Positions 48,507 through 57,316 of a stretch of DNA of 64,000 nucleotides are shown piece by piece. The stretch is from Pedobacter sp. FW305-3-2-15-E-R2A2 (lineage in GTDB: Bacteria; Bacteroidota; Bacteroidia; Sphingobacteriales; Sphingobacteriaceae). The stretch is from contig NZ_CP151803.1 in assembly GCF_038446955.1 (NCBI RefSeq), forward strand, positions 1,612,001 to 1,676,000. The letters are read 5' to 3'. Each line of letters begins with the position of its first letter. Position 1 is the first letter of the stretch. The position numbers were made by a program, and so were the translations under genes. The notes under the pieces were generated by a model. That model was not told the origin of the DNA. It saw only the letters and a list, made by a program, of their open reading frames with translations, and searched no databases.

Positions 48507-50402
48507 ATGAAAACGAAAATATATATCATACCGGTTTTAGTGCTTTTATTTAGCCTGAATGCCTGTAAAAAAAGCTTCCTTGATGTAGTGCCAGACAATG
48601 TGCCCACGTTAGACAATGCCTTTACCATGCGCAATGAAGCCATCAAATACCTGGCTACCTGTTATTCTTACCTGCCAAATGATGGGGAGCCTACCCAAAA
48701 TATCGCCTATATGGGTGGAGATGAATTCTGGCTGGATTTTCCATCGAGAAGTATCAATGCCACAAACTGGGCGATGGCCAGGGGAAATCAGAGCGTGGTA
48801 AATCCTTTGGTCAATTACTGGGATGGAGGGATGTTCAATGCCATTCGGGATTGCAATATTTTTCTGGAAAATGTGCGTGACCTGAACAAAGTCCGCGACA
48901 TGAGCATTGATGAGCGCAACCGATGGCTTGGAGAAGTGGAATTTCTGAAAGCTTATTACCATTTCCTGCTTTTCAGACACTACGGGCCAATCCCTGTTGT
49001 TGATGTAAACCTCCCGGTAAATGCCCCGATCGAACAAACGAAAGTTAAACGCCAGCCGGTTGATTCTGTGGTCAACTATATCGTGAAATTACTGGATGAG
49101 GCTGCTGCAAAGTTGCCAAACAATGTGATGATTCCGGCAACAGATCTCGGCCACATTACCAAACCAATTGCCTTGAGCATAAAGGCTAAAGTACTGTTGT
49201 ACGCCGCAAGTCCGCTGTTTAACGGGAATAAGGATTATGTTAATTTTAAGAATCCTGACGGACAGCTGCTGTTCAATCAGACGGTAAGTACCGATAAATG
49301 GAAAAAGGCTGCCAATGCGGCTAAAGAGGCAATTATCGCTGCGGAAACAGCAGGGATTAAGCTGTATACTTTTCCCGGTACGACCTTTCCACTTTCCAGT
49401 ACGACGATGAGGGAAATGAGCATTAGAAATGCAGTGACAGAGAAATGGAATACAGAGATCATTTGGGGGAATCCCAATTCAAGGACATGGCAGCTGCAAT
49501 ATTCTTCTATGGCCCATATTGATCCCTCTTTCTCCGGTAACAACAGTGTACATGGAACGCTGGCCCCTCCAATGAAAATTGTGGAGCAGTTTTATACTAA
49601 AAACGGTGTTCCAATTGATGAAGATAAAACACTGGATTTCTCTAACAAAGCACAACTGCGTACGGGAACAAACAGCGAACGCTATTACATCGTTGAAAAT
49701 TATCAGACGGCAAGGATAAATTTCGACAGGGAACCAAGGTTTTATGCCGATCTGGGCTTTGATGGGGGTAAGTGGTATATGGAAAGCAACAGGAGTGATG
49801 ACAATGCTTTTTCTGCCCAGCTTAAACTGGGACAGTATGGCAGTGGTTTATCGATTACCGTAACTACCTATTATCCTAAAAAACTGGTCAACTGGAAGTT
49901 TGCTTTTAAAGAAGGGAACAGCAATCACATTGAAGAGTATCCTTTTCCAATGATCAGGCTTGCGGATCTTTATCTAATGTATGCGGAAGCTTTAAATGAA
50001 GCAGACGGACCTTCTTCAGAAGTATATACCTACCTGGACAAAATCAGGGAACGTGCCGGATTGGAAGGTGTGGTGGATTCATGGAACAAATACTCGGTTA
50101 ATCCAGGTAAACCGGGTACTCAACTGGGCTTACAGTCCATCATCCGCAGAGAACGTAATATTGAAATGTCGTTTGAAGGCAGCAGGTTCTGGGATCTTCG
50201 CCGCTGGAAACTGGCAGCGCAGGAGCTGAATAAAAATATAACAGGCTGGGACAGGGATCAGGATAAAGACCATCCGGAGTTGTTTTACAGGCTAACAAAT
50301 ATTTATACGCAGCGTTTCATAGCGCCGAGAGATTATTTATGGCCGATCAGAGAGAACAATTTACTGGTCAATCCCAACCTTGTTCAAAACCCGGGATGGT
50401 AA
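48507..50402 (+). CDS. SusD/RagB-type glycan-binding lipoprotein
   Basis: A surface lipoprotein of 631 residues with a lipobox at FSLNACKK (cysteine about 20), the N-terminal SusD-like part (DNAFTMRNEAIKYLATCYSY) and the C-terminal tetratricopeptide-like helices ending RRERNIEMSFEGSRFWDLRRW, a hallmark of RagB/SusD. It caps the SusC barrel and binds the polysaccharide at the cell surface. It lies 18 bases after susC, so they share a transcript. Confidence 0.95.
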   Translation: MKTKIYIIPVLVLLFSLNACKKSFLDVVPDNVPTLDNAFTMRNEAIKYLATCYSYLPNDGEPTQNIAYMGGDEFWLDFPSRSINATNWAMARGNQSVVNPLVNYWDGGMFNAIRDCNIFLENVRDLNKVRDMSIDERNRWLGEVEFLKAYYHFLLFRHYGPIPVVDVNLPVNAPIEQTKVKRQPVDSVVNYIVKLLDEAAAKLPNNVMIPATDLGHITKPIALSIKAKVLLYAASPLFNGNKDYVNFKNPDGQLLFNQTVSTDKWKKAANAAKEAIIAAETAGIKLYTFPGTTFPLSSTTMREMSIRNAVTEKWNTEIIWGNPNSRTWQLQYSSMAHIDPSFSGNNSVHGTLAPPMKIVEQFYTKNGVPIDEDKTLDFSNKAQLRTGTNSERYYIVENYQTARINFDREPRFYADLGFDGGKWYMESNRSDDNAFSAQLKLGQYGSGLSITVTTYYPKKLVNWKFAFKEGNSNHIEEYPFPMIRLADLYLMYAEALNEADGPSSEVYTYLDKIRERAGLEGVVDSWNKYSVNPGKPGTQLGLQSIIRRERNIEMSFEGSRFWDLRRWKLAAQELNKNITGWDRDQDKDHPELFYRLTNIYTQRFIAPRDYLWPIRENNLLVNPNLVQNPGW

Positions 50403-50435
50403 TTAAATATGGATACACCTCAAACTGATTTTAAG

Positions 50436-51620
50436 ATGAAAAGAAATAAATATATCATAATCCCTATTTTGTATGTACTGCTTGTGCTGGTTTCCTGCAA
50501 CAAAGCGGAGATCAACGGGATTTTGGAAGACAGTAAGACTGCACCCGGACAAGTGAGCAATGTGCGTGTAGAAAACCAAAATGGCCAGGCAAAAATCAGC
50601 TATAACCTGCCGGATAATAAAGACCTGCTGTATGTTAAAGCGGTGTACAGCATCGCCACCGGGCAGCAACGGGAAGTCCTGGCTTCAGGCTATACCAATA
50701 CGATGATTGTAGATGGATTTGCAGATACCAATCCGCATGAGATCAAATTATATGCAGTAAACAAAAGTGAAAAAGCCTCTGAACCGGTTTCTGTTACGGT
50801 TACCCCTTTGATTGCTCCGTTTAGATTGATCTTTAATGAGCTAAAAGCCAGCGCTACGTTTGGCGGGGTCAGGGTAAACACGATCAACAAGTTCAAAGCA
50901 ACAGTAGCTATTGTTCCCTTACTGGATTCTTTAGGGAACGGAGACTGGGCCAATCTGGAGAATGTGTACACGCAGGATTCTGTGATCAATGCCAGTATCA
51001 GAGGGCTGAAACCAAAGCGGGGAAAATTCGCTTTTTATGTGCGCGACAGGTGGCTGAACCGTTCTGATACCTTATTGATTGACCTGACACCATTGGAAGA
51101 GAACCTGTTGAACAAAGATCTTTTTCAGGAAGTAAGGTTGCCAGGCGATGCGGAATACATGTACAGCACCACTTTGAACCTGATCTGGGATAAAAGAACC
51201 GACAATGGGCAATGGCCTTGTATGTATACTCAGGAAAGTGCCGGCAGTCCGCAAACCGTGAGTTTTAGCATAGGCAAAGAAGCAAAGTTGAGCAGGATTG
51301 TAATCTATCCAAGAAGAGAAGCCGGGTACTATGACAAAGGAAACCTTAAAGATTTTGAGGTCTGGGGATCCAATAATCCAAGTCAGGATGGAAGCTGGGC
51401 GAGCTGGACCAGACTGATGACCTGTAACGTGCTAAAACCTTCGGGATCACCGCTAGGTACCGACACTGGTGCGGATGAAGCCTATGGTAAAGCAGGCTGG
51501 TCATTTGATTTTCCTGAAGATGCCCCTAAATACAAGTATTTAAGGATAAAAAATCTGAAGAACTGGCGAAGCAGTTATTTCATGGAAATAGCTCAGGTGT
51601 CAATATGGGGCGTATATTAA
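50436..51620 (+). CDS. Surface lipoprotein with DUF4959, DUF5126 and DUF5000-type domains
   Basis: Lipobox at LLVLVSCNK (about residue 20), then an Ig-like DUF4959 domain (SNVRVENQNGQAKISYNLPD), a second beta domain, and a C-terminal discoidin-like DUF5000 region ending FMEIAQVSIWGVY. Such proteins replace SusE/SusF as extra glycan-binding lipoproteins in Bacteroidota loci. Start at 50436 gives the signal MKRNKYIIIPILYVL. It is within the susCD operon, and its 3' end reads into the start region of the next lipoprotein. Confidence 0.85.
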   Translation: MKRNKYIIIPILYVLLVLVSCNKAEINGILEDSKTAPGQVSNVRVENQNGQAKISYNLPDNKDLLYVKAVYSIATGQQREVLASGYTNTMIVDGFADTNPHEIKLYAVNKSEKASEPVSVTVTPLIAPFRLIFNELKASATFGGVRVNTINKFKATVAIVPLLDSLGNGDWANLENVYTQDSVINASIRGLKPKRGKFAFYVRDRWLNRSDTLLIDLTPLEENLLNKDLFQEVRLPGDAEYMYSTTLNLIWDKRTDNGQWPCMYTQESAGSPQTVSFSIGKEAKLSRIVIYPRREAGYYDKGNLKDFEVWGSNNPSQDGSWASWTRLMTCNVLKPSGSPLGTDTGADEAYGKAGWSFDFPEDAPKYKYLRIKNLKNWRSSYFMEIAQVSIWGVY

Positions 51621-51640
51621 TTGATTTTAGCATAGAAAAC

Positions 51641-52816
51641 ATGAAAAATATAAATAAAACCATCGGAATACTGGGGCTTGCCTTAATGGTCACTGCATGT
51701 CAGAAAAAAGATGAGTATAAAAAATTTACGGAGCATGGTGAAGTCGTTTATCCTGCCAAGATCGATTCTTTAAGAATCCTCTCCGGAAATGGGAGGATTA
51801 AAGTATCGGGTGCTTTAAATCCGGATCCGAAAGTAGTCCGGTTCAGGGTATTCTGGAACAGCAAGCTTGATTCTGTTGATGTGCCTGTGAAACGTACAGG
51901 AGGGGTAGACAGCGTGAATTACGTGATCAGCAACCTTGAGGAAGGTCCACTGAGCTTCGAGGTTCGTACTTATGATTCAGAAGGACATATTTCGGTACCT
52001 ATGAATGTGGTGGGGAATGTTTACGGTGAACGTTACCGTTCGGCACTGAACAACAGGGCAATTCTAAGCACAGAATTTAATACCCAGGGGGAAGCAAAAC
52101 TTAAATTCCAGGACATTAGCGCGGCAAGTGGTACAATTGGGATGCAGATTCGCTACAAACATTCGGACAATACCATCCATGATACTGTAGTTGTTGCCCA
52201 GCTTAAAGATCAGGTAGTGACCCTGCCTAAGTTTAAAAGTAATCCGATCGAATACCGGATCATTAATAAGCCCGATCCTTTGAGCATAGATAAGTTCTAC
52301 TCGAACTATGAAACACTTTCTTTAAAAGGAGAAATAAGTGCCATATATTTAAAAAATAACATGGTGCCTTTTAAGAGATCAGCTTACGACAATAACAGAT
52401 GGGGAGACCTGGCCGACTGGGTAACCAACACGGCCATGAAGAACCACAATGGGATGGGGGGATATGCCAGTGATAATGATGGAATCATAAATATTGAAGC
52501 CGGTTGGGGCTCAAGTGCCATCACTAACGGAAAAATTTATCAGACGATTACCTTACCTCCAGGCAAGTATTCATTTACCAGCGAGCTGTCTGACAACAAT
52601 TACGACGGTAATCCACCTGCCTATATCGTGGCAGCGTCGGGAACTGGAATTCCAAATGTCGAGGACCTTGGAACAGCGCTCGGCAGTACTGCAGTTAGAA
52701 ACAATCGCTTTGAATTTGAGTTAAAGCAAACGACTGTAGTTTCCTTGGGAATGGTCTTGTCCTTTAATACTGATCATTATATGAAAATCAGAAGTTTAAG
52801 GTTATATGCCTTATAA
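51641..52816 (+). CDS. Surface lipoprotein with DUF4998 and DUF5013-type domains
   Basis: Signal and lipobox at LALMVTACQKK (cysteine about 19), a DUF4998 domain of two FnIII-like units (YPAKIDSLRILSGNGRIKVS, FRVFWNSKLDSVDV), and a C-terminal carbohydrate-binding-like beta-sandwich (GKIYQTITLPPGKYSFTSEL, YMKIRSLRLYAL). Role: glycan capture on the surface beside SusC/SusD. A terminator hairpin follows its stop codon, ending the transport operon before the hydrolase genes. Confidence 0.85.
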   Translation: MKNINKTIGILGLALMVTACQKKDEYKKFTEHGEVVYPAKIDSLRILSGNGRIKVSGALNPDPKVVRFRVFWNSKLDSVDVPVKRTGGVDSVNYVISNLEEGPLSFEVRTYDSEGHISVPMNVVGNVYGERYRSALNNRAILSTEFNTQGEAKLKFQDISAASGTIGMQIRYKHSDNTIHDTVVVAQLKDQVVTLPKFKSNPIEYRIINKPDPLSIDKFYSNYETLSLKGEISAIYLKNNMVPFKRSAYDNNRWGDLADWVTNTAMKNHNGMGGYASDNDGIINIEAGWGSSAITNGKIYQTITLPPGKYSFTSELSDNNYDGNPPAYIVAASGTGIPNVEDLGTALGSTAVRNNRFEFELKQTTVVSLGMVLSFNTDHYMKIRSLRLYAL

Positions 52817-52826
52817 TTGTTGCCTG

Positions 52827-52870
52827 ATCACCTATCGATTCGTTAAATTGATCGATAGGTGATTTTTTTA
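52827..52870 (+). terminator. Intrinsic terminator after the Sus transport operon
   Basis: A perfect 13-base stem (52827-52839 with 52851-52863) and an 11-base loop are followed by seven T bases. It could fully stop or partly reduce transcription into the GH95 gene 27 bases later. Confidence 0.88.
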
Positions 52871-52896
52871 TTGAACCACACACACAAATTGAAATA

Positions 52897-55236
52897 ATGA
52901 ACCTAAACAAAAAATGCCTGCTCACCACTGCATGTATTGCTGCTGCTTTACTCAGTTTTGGCCAGAACAAAAATTTAAAGCTATTCTATCATCAACCGGC
53001 TGCCCAGTGGGAGGAAACGCTCCCTTTAGGAAATGGCCGTTTGGGGATGACTCCCGATGGGGGCATTTCCAAAGAAAAAACAGTCCTCAACGACATTACC
53101 TTATGGTCTGGCAGTCCGCAGGATGCCAATAACTATGAGGCCTATAAAAGCCTGCCTAAAATAAGACAGCTCATTCTTGAAGGAAAAAATGACGAAGCTC
53201 AGGACCTGGTCAACAGAGATTTTGTGTGTAAAGGCCCTGGTTCCGGCGGCCCGCAATGGGGGAAGTATCAAACCCTTGGCGCTTTGGAAATGGAATTCAG
53301 TTACAAGGGAATCGGCACTGCACAACCCGAAGTTAAACAATACCATCGGGAATTGTCTTTGGAACAGGCCATGGCCAATTGCAGTTTTAATGTAAATGGC
53401 GTAAACTATAAAAGAGCCTACTTTACCAGCTTTGATGATGATGTCAGTGTGATCCGCTTAACTGCCGATCAGCCTGGTCAGCTTAACCTCAGCATCCAGC
53501 TGAACCGACCCGAACGCTATGCCGTACAAACGGAGGGAAATGAATTGCAGATGACCGGGCAACTGGATAATGGGACTGATGGTAAAGGGATGCAGTACAT
53601 GGCCAGGGTTAGCGCCAAACTGAAAGGCGGAACACTTAGCGCCAATCACAATTCACTGATCATTAAAGATGCTACAGAAGTCACTATTTATATCGCTGCA
53701 GCAACAGATTTCAGAAGTTTTCCTTTTAAAGAAAAAACGAAACAGGTGCTTGCAGCCGCGCTTAAAAAGCCATATGAATTGCAAAAAAGCACACATATCG
53801 CCAACTATGGCAAGCTCTTTAAAAGGCTGAGCATTGACCTTGGAGAAGGAACATCGGCAAAGCTTCCTACCAATCTCAGGTTAGATGGCTTTTATAAAAA
53901 CTATGAAACAGACCCTTCTCTTGCGGCTTTATTCTTCCAGTTTGGAAGGTATTTAAGCATCAGCAGTACCAGAGTGGGTTTACTTCCACCTAACCTTCAG
54001 GGCTTATGGGCCAAAGAAATAAATACCCCCTGGAACAGTGATTACCACCTCGATGTCAATGTGCAGATGAACCATTGGCCAGTAGAAGTCGCCAATCTTT
54101 CTGAACTGAACCTGCCTTTGTCGGAGCTGGTGAGGGGACTGGTAAAACCAGGTCAGAAAACAGCTAAAGCTTATTACAACGCGAATGGCTGGATTGCACA
54201 TGTGATCACCAATGTCTGGGGCTTTACAGAGCCTGGAGAAAGTGCTTCCTGGGGTGCTTCCAATGCCGGATCGGGATGGCTGTGCAACAACTTATGGGAA
54301 CATTATGAGTTTAGTCAGGATTTAAAATACCTGAAAAGTATCTATCCGATATTAAAGGGCTCTGCCGAGTTTTACAAAAGCGCGCAGATCAAAGACCCAA
54401 AATCAGGATGGCTGGTTACCTCACCCTCCGTATCTCCTGAAAACTCGTTTTATCTTCCCAATGGAAAGACTGCTGCCATTTCTATGGGACCAACGATCGA
54501 CAACCAGATTGTAAGAGAACTATTTGGCAACGTGATCAAAGCTTCAATCCTGTTAAATACCGACGCCACATTTAGAGCGGAGTTAAAGGAAACGTTAAAA
54601 TCTGTGCCACCTGCTGGGGTGATCAGTAAAGACGGGCGCATCCAGGAATGGCTGGAAGATTATAAAGAAACGGATCTTCAGCACAGACATATTTCTCATC
54701 TATATGGCTTATATCCGGCATCGCTGATCAGCCCGTTTTCTACACCTGAACTCGCCGCAGCAGCAAAGAAAACACTGGAAGTGCGGGGCGATGATGGACC
54801 TAGCTGGACGATAGCCTATAAACTATTGTTCTGGGCAAGGTTGCAGGATGGGAACCGTGCATTTAAACTACTGAAAGAGATCTTAAAACCAACATTAAGG
54901 ACGGATATCAATTATGGTGCAGGAGGAGGGGTGTATCCTAATATTTTGTCGGCGGGACCTCCTTTTCAAATTGACGGTAATTTTGGCGCCACTGCCGGTA
55001 TTGCGGAGATGCTTTTGCAAAGCCATGACGGTTTTATCGAGCTCTTGCCTGCATTGCCGGATGCCTGGAGAAAGTACGGAAATATTAAAGGCTTTAAAGC
55101 CAGAGGTAATTTCACGATAGACATGAGCTGGAAGGATGGCAAAATTGTCAATTACCGGATTGCATCGCCAATGGCCAAAAAAGTAAAGGTAAAAGTAAAT
55201 GGAGCGCTAAAAGAGGTAGTAGCTCAGCGTCTTTAA
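52897..55236 (+). CDS. GH95 family alpha-L-fucosidase or alpha-L-galactosidase
   Basis: A secreted enzyme of 779 residues beginning with a signal peptide (cleaved after LLSFGQ). GH95 marks are the N-terminal LPLGNGRLGMTPDGG and NDITLWSG, the Asn pair in VNVQMNHWPVEV, the general acid Glu in GRIQEWLEDYKE, HRHISHLYGLYP, and the Asp/Asn in FQIDGNFGATAG. The family removes alpha-1,2-linked L-fucose (or L-galactose) from side chains such as xyloglucan and milk oligosaccharides. It heads the hydrolase cassette. Confidence 0.93.
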   Translation: MNLNKKCLLTTACIAAALLSFGQNKNLKLFYHQPAAQWEETLPLGNGRLGMTPDGGISKEKTVLNDITLWSGSPQDANNYEAYKSLPKIRQLILEGKNDEAQDLVNRDFVCKGPGSGGPQWGKYQTLGALEMEFSYKGIGTAQPEVKQYHRELSLEQAMANCSFNVNGVNYKRAYFTSFDDDVSVIRLTADQPGQLNLSIQLNRPERYAVQTEGNELQMTGQLDNGTDGKGMQYMARVSAKLKGGTLSANHNSLIIKDATEVTIYIAAATDFRSFPFKEKTKQVLAAALKKPYELQKSTHIANYGKLFKRLSIDLGEGTSAKLPTNLRLDGFYKNYETDPSLAALFFQFGRYLSISSTRVGLLPPNLQGLWAKEINTPWNSDYHLDVNVQMNHWPVEVANLSELNLPLSELVRGLVKPGQKTAKAYYNANGWIAHVITNVWGFTEPGESASWGASNAGSGWLCNNLWEHYEFSQDLKYLKSIYPILKGSAEFYKSAQIKDPKSGWLVTSPSVSPENSFYLPNGKTAAISMGPTIDNQIVRELFGNVIKASILLNTDATFRAELKETLKSVPPAGVISKDGRIQEWLEDYKETDLQHRHISHLYGLYPASLISPFSTPELAAAAKKTLEVRGDDGPSWTIAYKLLFWARLQDGNRAFKLLKEILKPTLRTDINYGAGGGVYPNILSAGPPFQIDGNFGATAGIAEMLLQSHDGFIELLPALPDAWRKYGNIKGFKARGNFTIDMSWKDGKIVNYRIASPMAKKVKVKVNGALKEVVAQRL

Positions 55237-55274
55237 TAAGATATTCTGTTGGAAATCTTTTCAAAACACATAAG

Positions 55275-57290
55275 ATGATAAAAAATAAGATACTTTCATG
55301 TTTGTTCTTCCTGGTCTTTTTTCTGAGCCAGGCCAATGCCCTTACCTTTAAATTTGGCAGGTCAGGGAAAATTATCTACGACTTGAAATCAGGAACTTTT
55401 AATGTCTACCAGAATTCCGATGAGTTCTTAAAAAGCGGATTTTCAACCCTTAAAGAAAATGGAAAGGTCTATAGTTCAAAAGACTATTTAACAAGGAACT
55501 ATACCAGTATTCAGATTTCAGATCAATTTGGAAAGGGTATAAGACATACCATTAACCTGAGTGCTGCCGGAAAACCGGATATGAGGCAGATCTTTTACAC
55601 CTACGATCAGCTGCCTTATTTTTTAGTGGAAATCGAAGTCTCAGGGACGAGTGTCAGCAGTAATGAAATGATTCCTGTTCAGGGCCTTATTCCTATTTTG
55701 AACGGGATCAAAGCACTCAGAAGTGTATTTGTTCCTTTCGATAACGATACCTTTATCAGCTATAATTCAAAGCAGTTGTCGAAAAATGAGCAACAGGTCA
55801 GTTCAGAGGTCGCGGCCATTTACGACAACAGTTCGTTCAAAGGCCTGATCTCCGGATCAGTAAACCATCGGGTTTGGAAAACAGGTACGGTTACAGGTAT
55901 CGACAGCGCAGGCAATACCTTTATCAGCGTACAAGCTGGTTTTACAGAAAAAAGCATCACCAGGGATACCATTGCTCATGGTACAGTAACAGGCAATGTG
56001 GTTAAATCTCCGAAGGTTTTTTATGGTTTATTTGAAGATTGGAGAATGGGAATGGAGGCCTATGCCAAAGCAAACCGAACCGCGGAGCCCCCGATTGTAT
56101 TCAAATGGAAGCATCCGACCCCTTTGGGATGGAACAGCTGGGGCGTGATGCAGGAAAAAATTTCCTTTGATAAAATTGTAAAGGTCACAGATTTCTTTGC
56201 AGACAGCCTGAAAGCTTTCAGAAGTGAGGGCACCTTATATGTTGACCTGGATTCCTTTTGGGACAATATGCTGAAAGGCGGACTGGAGGGTGATTATTCA
56301 AAGCTAAAAGAATTTGCAGATTACGTTAAAAAACGAGGATTAAAACCGGGCATTTACTGGGCTCCTTTTACAGACTGGGGCTTTAAGTCGGGCGGCGACA
56401 GAAGGGCAGAAGGCGGGAATTACAAATTTGGGGAACTCTGGACCAAAGTAGGCTCGGGTTACCACGATATTGACGGCGCCAGGGCATTAGATCCAACGCA
56501 TCCAGGCACTCAGCAAAGAATCGCCCTCGTGATCGGGAAGCTGAAAGAATGTGGCTATGAAATGATCAAAATTGATTTCCTGGGACATGCAGCCATAGAA
56601 TCTGATCATTTTTATGATCCAAAAGTGACCACAGGAATGCAGGCCTATGACCAGGGGATGTCCTTTTTGCTCAAACAACTGGATGGAAAAATGCTGGTCT
56701 ATGCTGCTATTTCTCCAACCATGGCTTCGGGTAGGTACATTCATGTGAGAAGGATTGCCTGCGATGCTTTTAAGTCTATTAGAGACACGAAATATACCCT
56801 CAATAGCCTCAGTTATGGCTGGTGGCAGACCCATTTGTATGATTATATGGATGCAGACCATGTGGTGCTTGGAGCCGAAGATATTGGTGCCAACCGGGCG
56901 AGAACGCTTTCTGCAATTGTGACCGGTTCTTTTATTGTTGGCGATGATTTTTCAGCGAAAGGTCCATGGACCGGACGTGCAAAAGAACTGTTCCAGAATC
57001 AGGCATTATTGGCCGTTATTAGAGATGGAAAATCCTTCCAACCCCTTGAAGCAGATAAAGAAGCCTCGGAAATGTTTGTTAAGCAATCAGGTAATACCCG
57101 TTACCTGGCTATTTTCAATTATGGAGATAAAGAAAAGAAGTTTGTGGTCAACGCTGCTGCCCTTGGCTTAAAAACCTTTAGTGGATACCAGCTGGAAGAT
57201 CTTTTTACCCATAAATCCGGAACTTCTGTTAACGCTGCTGAATTTGTGCTGCCTGCCGGTGATGCCACACTGATTAAAATAACGAAATAA
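55275..57290 (+). CDS. Alpha-galactosidase-like hydrolase, clan GH-D (GH27/GH36-like)
   Basis: A secreted 671-residue enzyme (signal LFFLVFFLSQANA). The N-terminal 270 residues form a beta-sandwich; the barrel opens with PLGWNSWGVM (about 280-290), typical of clan D. The nucleophile Asp is probably in MIKIDFLGHA (about 432) and the acid/base Asp in RIACDAF (about 493). The C-terminus is a short beta domain. It probably removes terminal alpha-galactose or a related sugar. It is 38 bases after the GH95 gene and 26 bases before the next hydrolase. Confidence 0.82.
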   Translation: MIKNKILSCLFFLVFFLSQANALTFKFGRSGKIIYDLKSGTFNVYQNSDEFLKSGFSTLKENGKVYSSKDYLTRNYTSIQISDQFGKGIRHTINLSAAGKPDMRQIFYTYDQLPYFLVEIEVSGTSVSSNEMIPVQGLIPILNGIKALRSVFVPFDNDTFISYNSKQLSKNEQQVSSEVAAIYDNSSFKGLISGSVNHRVWKTGTVTGIDSAGNTFISVQAGFTEKSITRDTIAHGTVTGNVVKSPKVFYGLFEDWRMGMEAYAKANRTAEPPIVFKWKHPTPLGWNSWGVMQEKISFDKIVKVTDFFADSLKAFRSEGTLYVDLDSFWDNMLKGGLEGDYSKLKEFADYVKKRGLKPGIYWAPFTDWGFKSGGDRRAEGGNYKFGELWTKVGSGYHDIDGARALDPTHPGTQQRIALVIGKLKECGYEMIKIDFLGHAAIESDHFYDPKVTTGMQAYDQGMSFLLKQLDGKMLVYAAISPTMASGRYIHVRRIACDAFKSIRDTKYTLNSLSYGWWQTHLYDYMDADHVVLGAEDIGANRARTLSAIVTGSFIVGDDFSAKGPWTGRAKELFQNQALLAVIRDGKSFQPLEADKEASEMFVKQSGNTRYLAIFNYGDKEKKFVVNAAALGLKTFSGYQLEDLFTHKSGTSVNAAEFVLPAGDATLIKITK

Positions 57291-57316
57291 TTATATAAGC
57301 TATAAAACCATTGATA